Of a stretch of 16,851 bases of DNA, positions 1-8,294 are shown piece after piece (the stretch's first letter is position 1; every line of letters starts with the position of its first letter). The notes beneath the pieces were generated by a model. It was given only the letters and a program-made list of their open reading frames with translations. It was not told the origin of the DNA and did not search any database. Origin of the DNA: Promethearchaeota archaeon (lineage in GTDB: Archaea > Asgardarchaeota > Lokiarchaeia > Sigynarchaeales > SOKP01); NCBI GenBank assembly GCA_030668025.1, contig DAOUUT010000045.1:1-16851 (forward strand), given 5' to 3'. A program made the position numbers and the translations under genes.

Positions 1-541
1 CAAGTCTGTAAAAATTAGTTTTATTTTCAGTTTTTATTTTCCTAGCAGCTTCTTCTTCTAAACTTAAAATAGCAATTCCGATTTTTTTACCTTTCTTCAA
101 AGTTATGTATCCATCTGTTCCCAAAATCATTGTACGCTGAAACCCAGAAGGGACGCTTCCATCAAGATAATTTTTCCTACTTACATGCATCTCTTCAATA
201 ATATTTGCATTAAGAAGTAAAGCTAATTCTAAGGCAATTTTTCTAGCTTCCTCATTACAGGAAAACGGGGGGGTATCGTCTAACTCATAAGTACAAATTA
301 CATCGTTATAGCCTTCATAGATGATAGTCTTGCCCTTTTTATATTCTGTTAGCATAGCTTTATCAAATGTGCCCATTTCTCCCAAAACAGGCCTCATATA
401 TCTCTTAGTGTTAAAATCTGGCGCCCTAGTTCCTTGAAGTTTGCTTGGGCATCTACAAAACAGTTTTGTTTTTGTATCAAGCTGCTGATGAATTTCTAAG
501 CCGCATATTAATCCTAATTCGTCATAATCAAAATCGTTCAT
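1..541 (-). CDS. gatE: Glu-tRNA(Gln) amidotransferase subunit E, N-terminal part (runs off left edge)
   Basis: This is the first 180 residues of an archaeal GatE. With GatD it converts misacylated Glu-tRNA(Gln) to Gln-tRNA(Gln) in the cytoplasm, the archaeal route to glutaminyl-tRNA. The protein begins MNDFDYDELGLICGLEIHQQ and continues with LDTKTKLFCRCPS, the signature of the GatB/GatE kinase-like (cradle) domain; YELDDTPPF and the later YLDGSVPSGFQRT stretch also fit this domain. The separate GatB of bacteria is related, but the GLxCGLEIHQQL opening is typical of GatE. The AspRS-like insertion and C-terminal tRNA-binding domains lie outside the window. The ATG at 541 is the first start in frame and sits only a few residues before the conserved motif. 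A TATA-like element lies about 20 nt upstream. No gatD is visible here. Confidence 0.92.
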   Translation of the reverse strand, partial: MNDFDYDELGLICGLEIHQQLDTKTKLFCRCPSKLQGTRAPDFNTKRYMRPVLGEMGTFDKAMLTEYKKGKTIIYEGYNDVICTYELDDTPPFSCNEEARKIALELALLLNANIIEEMHVSRKNYLDGSVPSGFQRTMILGTDGYITLKKGKKIGIAILSLEEEAARKIKTENKTNFYRL

Positions 542-556
542 ATTAGATCAGTTGAG

Positions 557-580
557 ATTTATATAGTTCTACTATGAACT
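557..580 (-). promoter_or_regulatory. Possible gatE promoter: TATA-like box overlapping a small inverted repeat
   Basis: Reading toward gatE, TATATAAA lies at 565-558, about 20 nt before the ATG. Just upstream, AGTTC and GAACT (565-569 and 576-580) form a 5-bp inverted repeat with a 6-nt spacer. The region between gatE and the glycyl radical enzyme gene (542-677) is otherwise plain AT-rich DNA. The placement suits a leaderless or very short leader transcript, but such boxes are common by chance in this base composition. Confidence 0.3.
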
Positions 581-677
581 GTTTAATTCATTTTATAATT
601 TTAATATATTGTATGAAAAATCTAAAATTTAGTTCATTTAGATAAGAAATCAAACTTATTTTTAGTGGTGCAAGTAT

Positions 678-3005
678 TTAGAATTTAGAATAGCAATAAC
701 GCGCGTTGATGTCATCTTGAACTGCTCTTGGTAATTCTGTATACCTAGCACTGTAACCTGATACTCTAACCATCAAATCTTTGTATATTTCGGGATACAT
801 TTGAGCTTCGTTAAGCGTTTCTAGCGAAATTGAGTTAAACTGTAAATGAGAACCATTTAATTTTACGTACGTTCTTAGTATTGATTCGAAAATCTTTCCA
901 TGGTCTAATAATACAATAGAAGGGTCAATATTCAAAGTGCACGCTACACCATTTGTAAGAAGGGCGTGGTTGATTTTGGTTATGCTATTAATAGCGGTAG
1001 TGATCCCTTTTTCTCCCGTGAATCCAGGAGCAATATCCCTATTTAATGGTTTTCCTTTTTTTCTACCAGATGGAAGAGCTCCCGTGAATATACCAAAACC
1101 AACGTGAGTTGTCATTGCATGAATCCCCACCCTATAATCACCTCCTCGTGCACTTTTTAACCCCTCTACAGATTGAGCAAGTATTTCAATAGCTTTTTTA
1201 GCGTAAATATCTGCGTTATCATCATCGCTTCCATATTTCGGGCACTTATAAATAAGATAACTCTGGATATCCTTACTCCCCCTAAAATTATTCTTTAAGG
1301 CATTGATTAAATCTTCCATTTCTATTTTCTTCTCCTTAAAAACAGCCCAATTTATAGCAGCTATTGAATCTACTACGTCTGAAAAGCCTGTCACATGAAT
1401 ACCTGAAAAATTATATTTAGCAGAGCCTTCATTCACATCAATTCCTTTCTCAAAACTTCCTCTAATACAAAGTGACATCAATGGGGTCGGCTTTAATATT
1501 TTATGTGCTTGCTGGTAAGCATTAGCTGCTGTTGCTGCCATTTTCATCAAAGCTTTAAGTTTAATTTCAAAGACATCTAAAATGTCTTTTATTGATTTAA
1601 ATTTGTTAGAATCAATATTATTATCAATATATTTACTAACAATTGATTTATCTGTCCCTAAAGCAAGTTCTAAAGCCTTTGGTAAGTTTAAAAAAACTGC
1701 TCCGGTATTATCGTAGGAAGTCCCTGATGTAGATAATCCAACACAACCTACTACTCCATAATCACGTGCTTCCTCCAATTGTATGCCACAATTTTGTAAG
1801 CTTTGTACTACTAATTCATCATTGTATAAACCAATGACATTTTTACCTTTTGCTAATATATCAGCTATTTTATTAATAATAGCAGTAGGAGTGTTTCTAT
1901 TTAATCTCACAACCAAGTTTGGGCTTGGAACTGCTGCTTGATCTAATGCATCAAGAAAAAGATAGGTAAGATTATTAGTGGAATCCTTACCATTTTTATC
2001 AATACCCCCAATTAGGACATTTTGAGTAGTAGCCATACCTCCAAAATATTGAGTGGCAACACTATCGTATAATGCAATTACTTCATTGGTTTTTAGAAAT
2101 AAATTTTTAATCAATTTTATAGCAAATTCCTCGTTCCCTTCGTAGAATTTCGATAGATACTGATCCATTCGTCCAAAAGAAATTCCATGTTCGAAATTTT
2201 CTAAATGGAGCGCCATGTGGATAAACCAAATAAATTGGATCGCTTCTTGAAGATTCTTTGGGGGGTTTTCTGGAATGCTATTACAAGTTTCAGCTATTTT
2301 TTTTAATTCTAGCTTTCTTTCTTTATTATCCACACTTTCAGAAAGTAATTTTGCATGTTTTGAATATCTATGAGCATAACTAATCAATGCGTTACAAATA
2401 ATTATCATAGCCTCATAAAAAGCCATTTTCTCATCATCTTTGGCATCCCCACTTATTTCCTGCTTATAATTAGCTAATTTTTCTTGAGATAAATTAATGT
2501 ACTTCTTTAAACCCAAAGAAATTAGTCTGGGATAATCGGCGACAACATGAGCAATCCCACCTATTTCAGTGGCAACAAATGCACATCCACTAAATGAAGT
2601 CTCAAAAACACTTTTAGGTGCGATTTCTCTAGCGTAAGTATCAATTTTAAAATTATCGTAAAAAGGTGCTATTTCTTCTCTTAAAGTTTTTATATCTTCC
2701 TTTTTGACATTTATCGGATTTACAATTCTATGTGGAAGATTTTCGAGTTCTTTCATAATTCTAAAGCCACTACCTTCCATCCTAGGAATTGCGACGGGAA
2801 TATTACTATCAAAAGTACCTACAATGAGCTCATCAGGTCGAATAATAATGGGTAAATTCTCTAAAGTATGCTTTAAACCCAATGCTTGTCTAATAATCAT
2901 TGGTTTTCCAACTGTTTCTTTCAATACTAATGTATACGAGAAGGGTACTTTTAGCGAAAGATGAGGGGTGCCCCGAACGAGCTCGTTTAACGATTTAACT
3001 TCCAA
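678..3005 (-). CDS. Glycyl radical enzyme (pyruvate formate-lyase/diol dehydratase superfamily), substrate unknown
   Basis: A full-length glycyl radical enzyme of 775 aa, the usual length for the PFL2/dehydratase branch. The N-terminal PFL domain shows the typical RPDELIVGTF motif near residues 56-65. The thiyl cysteine is C421 in GVVGCVGLS, and the C-terminal glycyl radical loop is RVSGYSARY with the radical on G750. Such enzymes need a radical-SAM activase and anoxia, and do C-C, C-O, C-N or C-S bond chemistry in the cytoplasm. Many dehydratase members have a glutamate two residues after the cysteine (GCVE); here it is glycine (GCVG), and there is no Cys-Cys pair as in true pyruvate formate-lyase, so neither reaction can be assigned. 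The start is TTG at 3005: a TGA stop lies two codons before it and the conserved N-terminus begins upstream of the first internal Met. No activase gene is adjacent. The family is sure; the function is not. Confidence 0.9.
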   Translation of the reverse strand: MEVKSLNELVRGTPHLSLKVPFSYTLVLKETVGKPMIIRQALGLKHTLENLPIIIRPDELIVGTFDSNIPVAIPRMEGSGFRIMKELENLPHRIVNPINVKKEDIKTLREEIAPFYDNFKIDTYAREIAPKSVFETSFSGCAFVATEIGGIAHVVADYPRLISLGLKKYINLSQEKLANYKQEISGDAKDDEKMAFYEAMIIICNALISYAHRYSKHAKLLSESVDNKERKLELKKIAETCNSIPENPPKNLQEAIQFIWFIHMALHLENFEHGISFGRMDQYLSKFYEGNEEFAIKLIKNLFLKTNEVIALYDSVATQYFGGMATTQNVLIGGIDKNGKDSTNNLTYLFLDALDQAAVPSPNLVVRLNRNTPTAIINKIADILAKGKNVIGLYNDELVVQSLQNCGIQLEEARDYGVVGCVGLSTSGTSYDNTGAVFLNLPKALELALGTDKSIVSKYIDNNIDSNKFKSIKDILDVFEIKLKALMKMAATAANAYQQAHKILKPTPLMSLCIRGSFEKGIDVNEGSAKYNFSGIHVTGFSDVVDSIAAINWAVFKEKKIEMEDLINALKNNFRGSKDIQSYLIYKCPKYGSDDDNADIYAKKAIEILAQSVEGLKSARGGDYRVGIHAMTTHVGFGIFTGALPSGRKKGKPLNRDIAPGFTGEKGITTAINSITKINHALLTNGVACTLNIDPSIVLLDHGKIFESILRTYVKLNGSHLQFNSISLETLNEAQMYPEIYKDLMVRVSGYSARYTELPRAVQDDINARYCYSKF

Positions 3006-3080
3006 TATAAATCACAGATAATTACAATAATAATTTGATAAATTAATTAAGATTTAATTTTATTTCTTTTAAATCTTTAA

Positions 3081-3122
3081 TTATTTTGTAAAATAACTCG
3101 AATTAATGTTATTACAAAATAA
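3081..3122. repeat. Inverted repeat upstream of the glycyl radical enzyme gene
   Basis: TTATTTTGTAA (3081-3091) and its exact reverse complement TTACAAAATAA (3112-3122) are separated by 20 nt. The repeat lies about 75-115 nt before the TTG start of the glycyl radical enzyme gene and just after the end of the RHH gene, so it could be an operator or a weak hairpin between them. The rest of 3006-3199 shows no gene. Confidence 0.35.
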
Positions 3123-3199
3123 ATTAAGCGCAAATGAAAAAAGAAAAAATAAATTTTGATAAAAGAATCAAAAGGAATTAAGTTAATCGCGATGTATAG

Positions 3200-4273
3200 T
3201 TATTCTAAATAAAATTTTTCATCAATATTTGATATTGTTGAATGTTGCGAAAGAAAATTTAATAAAAACTCTCTATCTTCGTTATTTTTTTGTTTTGAGA
3301 GTCTAATAACGAAACTTAATTCTTCTTCACTTTCTATATCTATCCAATGTAATCTCTCAAAATATTTTAGAATATTTAAAATAAAGTTAGAATCCTTTGA
3401 ATGATTTTCCACTTCTTTTATAATTAGGTTAAACCATTTATTTTTAACTTTATTATCTTTAAAGCCAATAAATACACCTTTATCCTTCGCCATTTTCATC
3501 CACAGATAAAAATCCTCATCGTTAATAATTTTATAATAATTTGTCAAAAAAGATAAATTATGTTCTATAAGCTTGAATCGTTCCCTTCTAGCTATTTCTT
3601 TACTAAAAAGTAAATCTGTTGCAATCAGATCGAATCTGCAATATAAATCTGTTTCAGAAAATGTTATATCTGTTATTTTAGCACCCAAAACAGCTATTAA
3701 AGCCGCGTTAAATTTGCAATTCTCGAAAAACAAATTTCTATACGCTCCAATATATTCAAAAACACCTTTAGCGTATTTAGAATTTTCCTCTGTAAAAAGA
3801 TCCATTCTTATTTCTTTTGTTAATTTATTCGTTAAATAGAAATTTTTAGCTCTCTCGAACCTTTCCTTTAACTCTCGATAGTCAAATGGTTTTACACCAC
3901 CTGTAAAAAACTTTCTAAATCTTAACAAAAATCGAGGAAATTCATGAAAAGTAAAGTTTGTGTATCTATTTGATTTTAAAATGAACTCGTAAAATGGAAT
4001 GATTGCCTTGAATGTAAATGTATCGAATAATTCTTGAGTTTCCTCGTCAATAAATCTTTTAAAATCATCTAAAGTTTTTCCACTTTTAAAACTTTCCATG
4101 GATTGTTCCATAACATAGTTATAAAAAGCTGATACGCTTTTAAATCTCTTATCATCTGGATTTTTTCGTTGATTCACTTTAACATATCTTTCTATCCATT
4201 CTTTAAGCGCGGGGGATAAAGATATCGTTTGTTGAGATGTTTTTTTATTAGATAGATATTTTTTAGTAGTCAT
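3200..4273 (-). CDS. RHH-like DNA-binding N-terminus with large uncharacterised C-terminal region
   Basis: I do not recognise this 357-aa protein as a named family. Residues about 14-66 look like a ribbon-helix-helix domain: a short polar strand (QQTISLSP), a helix (ALKEWIERYVK), a gap containing KRFKSVSAF, and a second helix (YNYVMEQSMESF), the pattern of CopG/Arc-type DNA binding. The remaining ~290 residues are rich in Phe, Lys, Glu and Leu, predicted mostly helical, with no membrane segment, Cys cluster or catalytic motif that I can identify. It may be a regulator of the adjacent glycyl radical enzyme gene, which follows in the same orientation after 194 bp, but that is guilt by position only. 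The ATG at 4273 is the first start in frame; GGGTTAG 5-11 nt upstream is a poor Shine-Dalgarno. RHH assignment is moderate, function unknown. Confidence 0.75.
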   Translation of the reverse strand: MTTKKYLSNKKTSQQTISLSPALKEWIERYVKVNQRKNPDDKRFKSVSAFYNYVMEQSMESFKSGKTLDDFKRFIDEETQELFDTFTFKAIIPFYEFILKSNRYTNFTFHEFPRFLLRFRKFFTGGVKPFDYRELKERFERAKNFYLTNKLTKEIRMDLFTEENSKYAKGVFEYIGAYRNLFFENCKFNAALIAVLGAKITDITFSETDLYCRFDLIATDLLFSKEIARRERFKLIEHNLSFLTNYYKIINDEDFYLWMKMAKDKGVFIGFKDNKVKNKWFNLIIKEVENHSKDSNFILNILKYFERLHWIDIESEEELSFVIRLSKQKNNEDREFLLNFLSQHSTISNIDEKFYLE

Positions 4274-4301
4274 TTATCTAACCCTATTTAGAATAATAAA
4301 T

Positions 4302-4326
4302 TTCATTATATATTAATTTATAAAAA
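4302..4326 (-). promoter_or_regulatory. Possible promoter of the RHH-protein gene
   Basis: Toward the gene, TTTTTATAAATT is followed by AATATATAAT, giving two overlapping TATA-like boxes about 30-50 nt before the ATG at 4273. This would leave a leader of roughly 10-20 nt. The evidence is base pattern and spacing only. Confidence 0.3.
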
Positions 4327-4577
4327 TGTTAAAGTATTTAAAATTTAAGTAGAATTTATTGTTTGATTTAATTTTTTTGAAAGTACATTTCTGCCATATA
4401 TAGCGTAAAAATCAGAATTTTCAACTTAATATATGTGAAATTACAAAAATGAATGCTCTTTTTAAGACTATATATAAATAAGTAATCAGTTTTATTTATA
4501 GTACAGTACATTTGGATCAATAATGGGTTTAAATCATTATTATATTCAACAAAATCAATTTCAATCAATATTTTTGA

Positions 4578-4795
4578 ATATTTGTTATAAAAATTTTAAG
4601 TAGTACGTTTTATAAAGAGAAAAGTAATAGTTTAAATGAACATCACTCTGAAAAAAAAGCTTTTAATTTATTAAAAGGGAGACTCCTGTCAAAAAGACCA
4701 AATATAAGGTTAGGAGGATTATTAGGATTTAGCTTGTCCAGGGCGAAATCTTAACACTCTTAAGTAGAGTTAAATTTATTATTATAATTTTTTTG
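4578..4795 (+). other. GC-richer intergenic patch: candidate small RNA or relic open frame
   Basis: Most of 4274-4781 is AT-rich with no credible gene, but about 4676-4750 is clearly richer in G and C. On the plus strand a TATA-like TTTTATAAAG (4609-4618) precedes it. It ends in a small hairpin, ACTCT/AGAGT at 4756-4770, and T-rich DNA with a T7 run at 4789-4795, so it could be a transcript of roughly 120-160 nt. Just before it, CTTTTAAT and ATTAAAAG (4660-4677) form an 8-bp hairpin with a TT loop. Alternatively, a frame from 4578 to a TAA at 4752-4754 stays open for 58 codons with a protein-like Lys/Arg/Leu composition but no ATG, GTG or TTG. It matches no tRNA, SRP RNA or RNase P feature that I can see. 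Confidence 0.25.
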
Positions 4796-6410
4796 AGACA
4801 TAGTATCCATCAAGTTCATAACCCATTTTATAAAACCAATCCCTCGCTCCAATACCACTTATTACTGCTAACTTTTTAGAGTTATAATCTTCAACAGCAA
4901 TTTTTTCAGCGTTTTCCATTAACAATTTCCCATAACCTCGATGCTGAAGCTGGTTGTTATTACGTGGATGTGCATCTTTAGAAACTAATTCACCTACTAC
5001 TCTAACTTCTCTTATAATCATCGTTTTACCATCCCTCAACTCAGGTCTATGAGCAAATTCAGAAGGTTTTCTCAATCTCAAATAACCTACCAAATAACCT
5101 TCCTTTTTGTTTTCATAAGAAAGAAAGGTTTCTTGTCCTAGAGATGCCTTATAATCCAAACGATTTAATTTAGTATTATTAAAAAAACCTTCTTCAATAT
5201 TTTTTTCTCTTTTTATTATCCCATATTCTCGACATCTAATACAATTACAATTAATATCAAGCTCTTTTAATCTTTTTCCAACTAGCTGCCTTAAATTACT
5301 TTTTTTACATCCAGCTTCAATTAAAAATGCGGGTATATCTCTCATGATTCGCTGGATTCTAACATAAGGAGGAATGTGTTGTTTTATTTTTGCGATTAAA
5401 TTAACCAACTCATCTAATGAGTACGGTGTATATCTACCATCCTTCCACCAATCATATAATTTAGTCCCTTTAATTACCAAGCAGGGGTAGATTTTTAACA
5501 TATCCGGACGATATTCTGGATGAGAAAATAGAATATCAAATGATTCAAGATCTTTAGCAAAGTTAGATCCTGGTAAATTAGGCATCATATGAGCATTTAT
5601 TTTTAAACCTGCATCCTTAGCAATCCTAATAGCATCAATACTATCTTGAGTTGTATGACCTCGTTTATTTTTTTTATAAATTTCATCAAATACTGTCTGA
5701 ATTCCAATTTCTACTCTAGTAGCACCATAATTTAGCATCCTATCAACATATGGCTCTGTGCAATAATCAGGGCGGGTTTCAATTGTTAAACCTATTAATC
5801 TTCTTTTTGATTTTTCTGACAATCTTTTTACTTCTTCTAATGTTTTAACTCTCTTTTCAAGAATTCCTTCGTATGCCCCTTTAATGAACTCTTCTTGATA
5901 AAGAATAGCAGAAGATAAGAAGGTTCCCCCCATTACGATTAATTCGATTTTATCAACAGTATGACCTATTGCTTCTAAATCCTCAATTCTACTTTTAACT
6001 TGTCTGTAAGCATCATAATTATTGTGAATAGATCTCATCGCAGCCGGTTCTCGGCCAGTATACGACTGAGCTACTTTTTGATCTGGCTGAGAATCTTGAC
6101 CAGGGCAATAAACACATGTCCCTGGACATGGGAGCGGTTTCGTCATAATAGCTATTACGGAAACTCCCGAAAGCGATCGTGTAGTTCGTCTTCTTAATAA
6201 TTGAGTTAAAATTTGTTTTTCTTCTTCTGTTGAATAGGTTAGTATTGTTGCATTCTTAATTACTTCATTATAATTAAACTTTTTAGCATATTTTCCCTTA
6301 ATATTAGTAATCTTTTCGCGAGGTGTATTTGGATGCTCCAGGAGATAATCAACTATAGCACGAGCGATTTCTTTAATTTTCTCATTATTAATAGATTCAG
6401 ATGATTCCAT
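4782..6410 (-). CDS. elp3: Elp3-type tRNA uridine-34 modifying enzyme (radical SAM plus acetyltransferase)
   Basis: Archaeal Elp3 (542 aa) uses radical SAM chemistry and acetyl-CoA to add a carboxymethyl-type group to C5 of wobble uridine in tRNA. The radical-SAM core holds C95-x3-C99-x2-C102 in PLPCPGTCVYCPG, followed by family blocks such as GREPAAMRSIHNNYDAY and ETRPDYC. A C-terminal cysteine group, CNCIRC at about 388-393, is the likely zinc site. The GNAT acetyltransferase domain fills about residues 410-542, with the acetyl-CoA loop HRGYGKLL near 490-497 and the terminal GARDWFYKMGY motif. The length is normal and all key residues are present. It follows pyrK by 40 nt in the same direction and is probably in one transcript with pyrD-pyrK, though a separate promoter in the gap cannot be excluded. 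The ATG at 6410 is the natural start. Confidence 0.96.
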   Translation of the reverse strand: MESSESINNEKIKEIARAIVDYLLEHPNTPREKITNIKGKYAKKFNYNEVIKNATILTYSTEEEKQILTQLLRRRTTRSLSGVSVIAIMTKPLPCPGTCVYCPGQDSQPDQKVAQSYTGREPAAMRSIHNNYDAYRQVKSRIEDLEAIGHTVDKIELIVMGGTFLSSAILYQEEFIKGAYEGILEKRVKTLEEVKRLSEKSKRRLIGLTIETRPDYCTEPYVDRMLNYGATRVEIGIQTVFDEIYKKNKRGHTTQDSIDAIRIAKDAGLKINAHMMPNLPGSNFAKDLESFDILFSHPEYRPDMLKIYPCLVIKGTKLYDWWKDGRYTPYSLDELVNLIAKIKQHIPPYVRIQRIMRDIPAFLIEAGCKKSNLRQLVGKRLKELDINCNCIRCREYGIIKREKNIEEGFFNNTKLNRLDYKASLGQETFLSYENKKEGYLVGYLRLRKPSEFAHRPELRDGKTMIIREVRVVGELVSKDAHPRNNNQLQHRGYGKLLMENAEKIAVEDYNSKKLAVISGIGARDWFYKMGYELDGYYVSKKL

Positions 6411-6450
6411 TCACATCAAATTTGTTTAAAATAATAAGGATATCTAAATG

Positions 6451-7305
6451 TTAATCTAAAGGGATTTTCTTACCAGAAAAATCTCTTTTATAATTACCAA
6501 AATCATCCATTTGTCTTAAATTTTTTGAATCGAATACGGGTCCATCCTTACACACTAATAACCCTAAAGGATCAACAGCGCATAATCCGCATAAACCACA
6601 TCCGCATCTCATAATTCGTTCTAGACTAGCTTGTAGCTTAATATTATATCTTTCGCATATTTGAAATACTTTAAAAATCATTTTTTCAGGTCCACAAGTA
6701 TATACCATAAGGTTATGAATTTCAGATTTAGAATAATTTTTAACTAAACTTTCAAAAGTTTCAGAAGCGAATCCTTTTAATCCATAACTTCCATCGTCAG
6801 TACTATAAATAATCTCTGAATATTCATGATCGAACGATTGGAAATCATTAATAAACATTATTTCTTCACCAATTTTAGCCCCTTCAATAATAGTGAATTT
6901 TAAGTTTTTTTTCATTATTTCTAATGAAAGACATTTAAGAGGCGCCATTCCAATTCCACCTCCAATTAAAATAAGTTTTTTCGAAGAATCATTTGAAAGT
7001 ATGAAATTATTACCTAATGGACCTCTGATACCAATAAAATCACCAATTTTTAAATTATGAATTGCATTTGTACATTCTCCAACATCTTTTATAGTGATCG
7101 CCCAATTACCTTTGTCATCATAGTTAGATAATGACATTGGAACCTCATCCACACCAGGAACCCAAACCATCACAAATTGTCCAGCTTTAGGAATACTATA
7201 TTCTCCATGATTTCCTTCTTTCATATTAAAATAAATAGTCCTAACTCCCTTACATTCATTTATAATATCTTTAATTTTCACCGTCTTGATCGTGTTTTCA
7301 GTCAA
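6451..7305 (-). CDS. pyrK: Dihydroorotate dehydrogenase electron-transfer subunit
   Basis: PyrK is the FAD and [2Fe-2S] partner of class 1B dihydroorotate dehydrogenase. It passes electrons from dihydroorotate oxidation in PyrD to NAD+ in pyrimidine synthesis. The 284-aa chain has the ferredoxin-reductase FAD domain (VPMSLSNY, residues 55-62, replacing the usual RPMS), the nucleotide domain with GGGIGMAPL (115-123), and a C-terminal iron-sulfur motif C234-x4-C239-x2-C242-x9-C252 followed by DGPVF. The start is TTG at 7305, overlapping the end of pyrD by 8 nt. AAGAGGTG lies 7 nt upstream, a good Shine-Dalgarno that decides this start. Overlap and order imply translational coupling with pyrD. 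The pair suggests an NAD-linked 1B enzyme rather than a fumarate-linked 1A enzyme. Confidence 0.95.
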   Translation of the reverse strand: MTENTIKTVKIKDIINECKGVRTIYFNMKEGNHGEYSIPKAGQFVMVWVPGVDEVPMSLSNYDDKGNWAITIKDVGECTNAIHNLKIGDFIGIRGPLGNNFILSNDSSKKLILIGGGIGMAPLKCLSLEIMKKNLKFTIIEGAKIGEEIMFINDFQSFDHEYSEIIYSTDDGSYGLKGFASETFESLVKNYSKSEIHNLMVYTCGPEKMIFKVFQICERYNIKLQASLERIMRCGCGLCGLCAVDPLGLLVCKDGPVFDSKNLRQMDDFGNYKRDFSGKKIPLD

Positions 7306-8224
7306 AATTAGGCACCTCTTGAGTTTTGAATTGATGAGCTAACCCTTTTATATCATTGAGAGAGTTTAAGTTATTTTTATTTAAATAATTCCGTAATCCA
7401 TTGTTGATTTCTTGAATTATTTCAAATCCCTTGTATAAAGCTGTACCTATTTGGACTGCTGAGGCTCCTGCTAAGAAAAATTCAATCACATCTTCCCATG
7501 AATCAATTCCTCCACAACCAATTATAGGAATGTTCAAAACCTTATATAGGTCATATACTTTTTTCACAGCAATAGGATGAATTGCTTTTCCCGATAGTCC
7601 TCCACTTCCATGAGACAAAATTGGCCTCTTGGTGTTAATATCGATCTTAATTGCGGTTAGAGTATTTATTGCAACAACGCCATCTGCACCCCCCTTTTCT
7701 GCAGATAAAGCAATTTCACTAAGGTTTGTAACATTAGGATTTAATTTAACAAAGAGCGGGATTGACAAATTTTTCTTCAATAATTTTGTAATTTTAAAGG
7801 TAAGGTCTTTATCAATACCAATAGAAGAAATTTCAGCATGAGGACATGAAATATTTATTTCAATTGCATCTGCCCCTGCATTCTGAGTTTTTAGTGCTAC
7901 ATCTAAATATGTTTCATTACTATCTCCAAAAACACTAACAATCAGAGGTATTTTATGTGATTTTATTTCTTCAATTTCAGAGATAAAGTTATCAATCCCC
8001 GGATTACCAAGCCCTACACTATTTAGAAAAGTTCCGGGATATAATTCAATAATTGAAGGATTTTTAAATCCCTTTCTAGGTCTAGGTCCAATAGATTTGG
8101 TTGTTATAGCCCCTATTCCGACATTAATCAATCTTAACATCGTAGAATAAGACACTCCTAAAATGCCAGAAGCTAAAATCAAAGGAGAGTTTAACTTTAA
8201 ACCAGAAATATTTACTTCAAGCAT
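7298..8224 (-). CDS. pyrD: Dihydroorotate dehydrogenase, class 1B catalytic subunit
   Basis: PyrD oxidises dihydroorotate to orotate with FMN, step four of UMP synthesis, in the cytoplasm. The protein (308 aa, typical length) is a TIM barrel. Visible motifs are the N-terminal LASGILG, TTKSIGPRPR (FMN/substrate lysine K43), FLNSVGLGNPG, the catalytic loop cysteine C127 in EINISCPH (cysteine marks class 1, where class 2 has serine), FVKLNPN around 158-164, and the C-terminal phosphate-binding GCGGI and SAVQIGTALY. It is the first gene of the pyrD-pyrK-(elp3) group and is divergent from nop5 with only 70 nt between. The ATG at 8224 is the first start, directly before the conserved GLKLNSPLILASG. 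No other pyr genes are in the window. Confidence 0.96.
   Translation of the reverse strand: MLEVNISGLKLNSPLILASGILGVSYSTMLRLINVGIGAITTKSIGPRPRKGFKNPSIIELYPGTFLNSVGLGNPGIDNFISEIEEIKSHKIPLIVSVFGDSNETYLDVALKTQNAGADAIEINISCPHAEISSIGIDKDLTFKITKLLKKNLSIPLFVKLNPNVTNLSEIALSAEKGGADGVVAINTLTAIKIDINTKRPILSHGSGGLSGKAIHPIAVKKVYDLYKVLNIPIIGCGGIDSWEDVIEFFLAGASAVQIGTALYKGFEIIQEINNGLRNYLNKNNLNSLNDIKGLAHQFKTQEVPNFD
7313..7320 (-). promoter_or_regulatory. Shine-Dalgarno for pyrK inside pyrD
   Basis: AAGAGGTG ends 7 nt before the TTG start of pyrK and pairs well with the usual archaeal 16S rRNA 3' end. It supports the TTG at 7305 as the true start over the later in-frame GTG. Confidence 0.7.
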
Positions 8225-8243
8225 TACTATTATTATGTAAGAA

Positions 8244-8261
8244 ATTATTATTATTATTATT
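8244..8261. repeat. (ATT)6 microsatellite in the divergent pyrD/nop5 promoter region
   Basis: Six perfect ATT units lie in the 70-bp gap between pyrD and nop5. The tract covers the place where a pyrD TATA box would be expected (about 20-37 nt before its ATG). For nop5, ATTTTATTT at 8268-8276 lies about 23 nt before its ATG and is a candidate TATA element for a leaderless transcript. The repeat could be a flexible promoter element or simple sequence drift. Confidence 0.5.
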
Positions 8262-8294
8262 TGAGAAATTTTATTTACGCATAGATTTAGAAAA

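Noticed and set aside
2704..2964. 86-codon plus-strand frame inside the glycyl radical enzyme gene
   Set aside because: It is a shadow of conserved family sequence on the minus strand and has no motif of its own.
4368..4568. 66-codon minus-strand open frame in the 4274-4781 gap
   Set aside because: Composition follows the AT-rich background (Ile, Tyr, Phe, Lys), no motif or ribosome site is seen, and a strong TATA-like ACTATATATAAATAAG runs through it on the other strand.
4641..4690. C/D-box-like motifs (RTGATGA/CTGA) near the GC-richer patch
   Set aside because: Only one-mismatch C boxes and a stray CTGA are present, with wrong spacing and no C'/D' pair, so no guide RNA is called.
4782..6410. 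Elp3 as the activase for the glycyl radical enzyme
   Set aside because: Its domains (radical SAM core, zinc Cys group, GNAT) are those of a tRNA-modifying Elp3; glycyl radical activases are shorter and lack the acetyltransferase.
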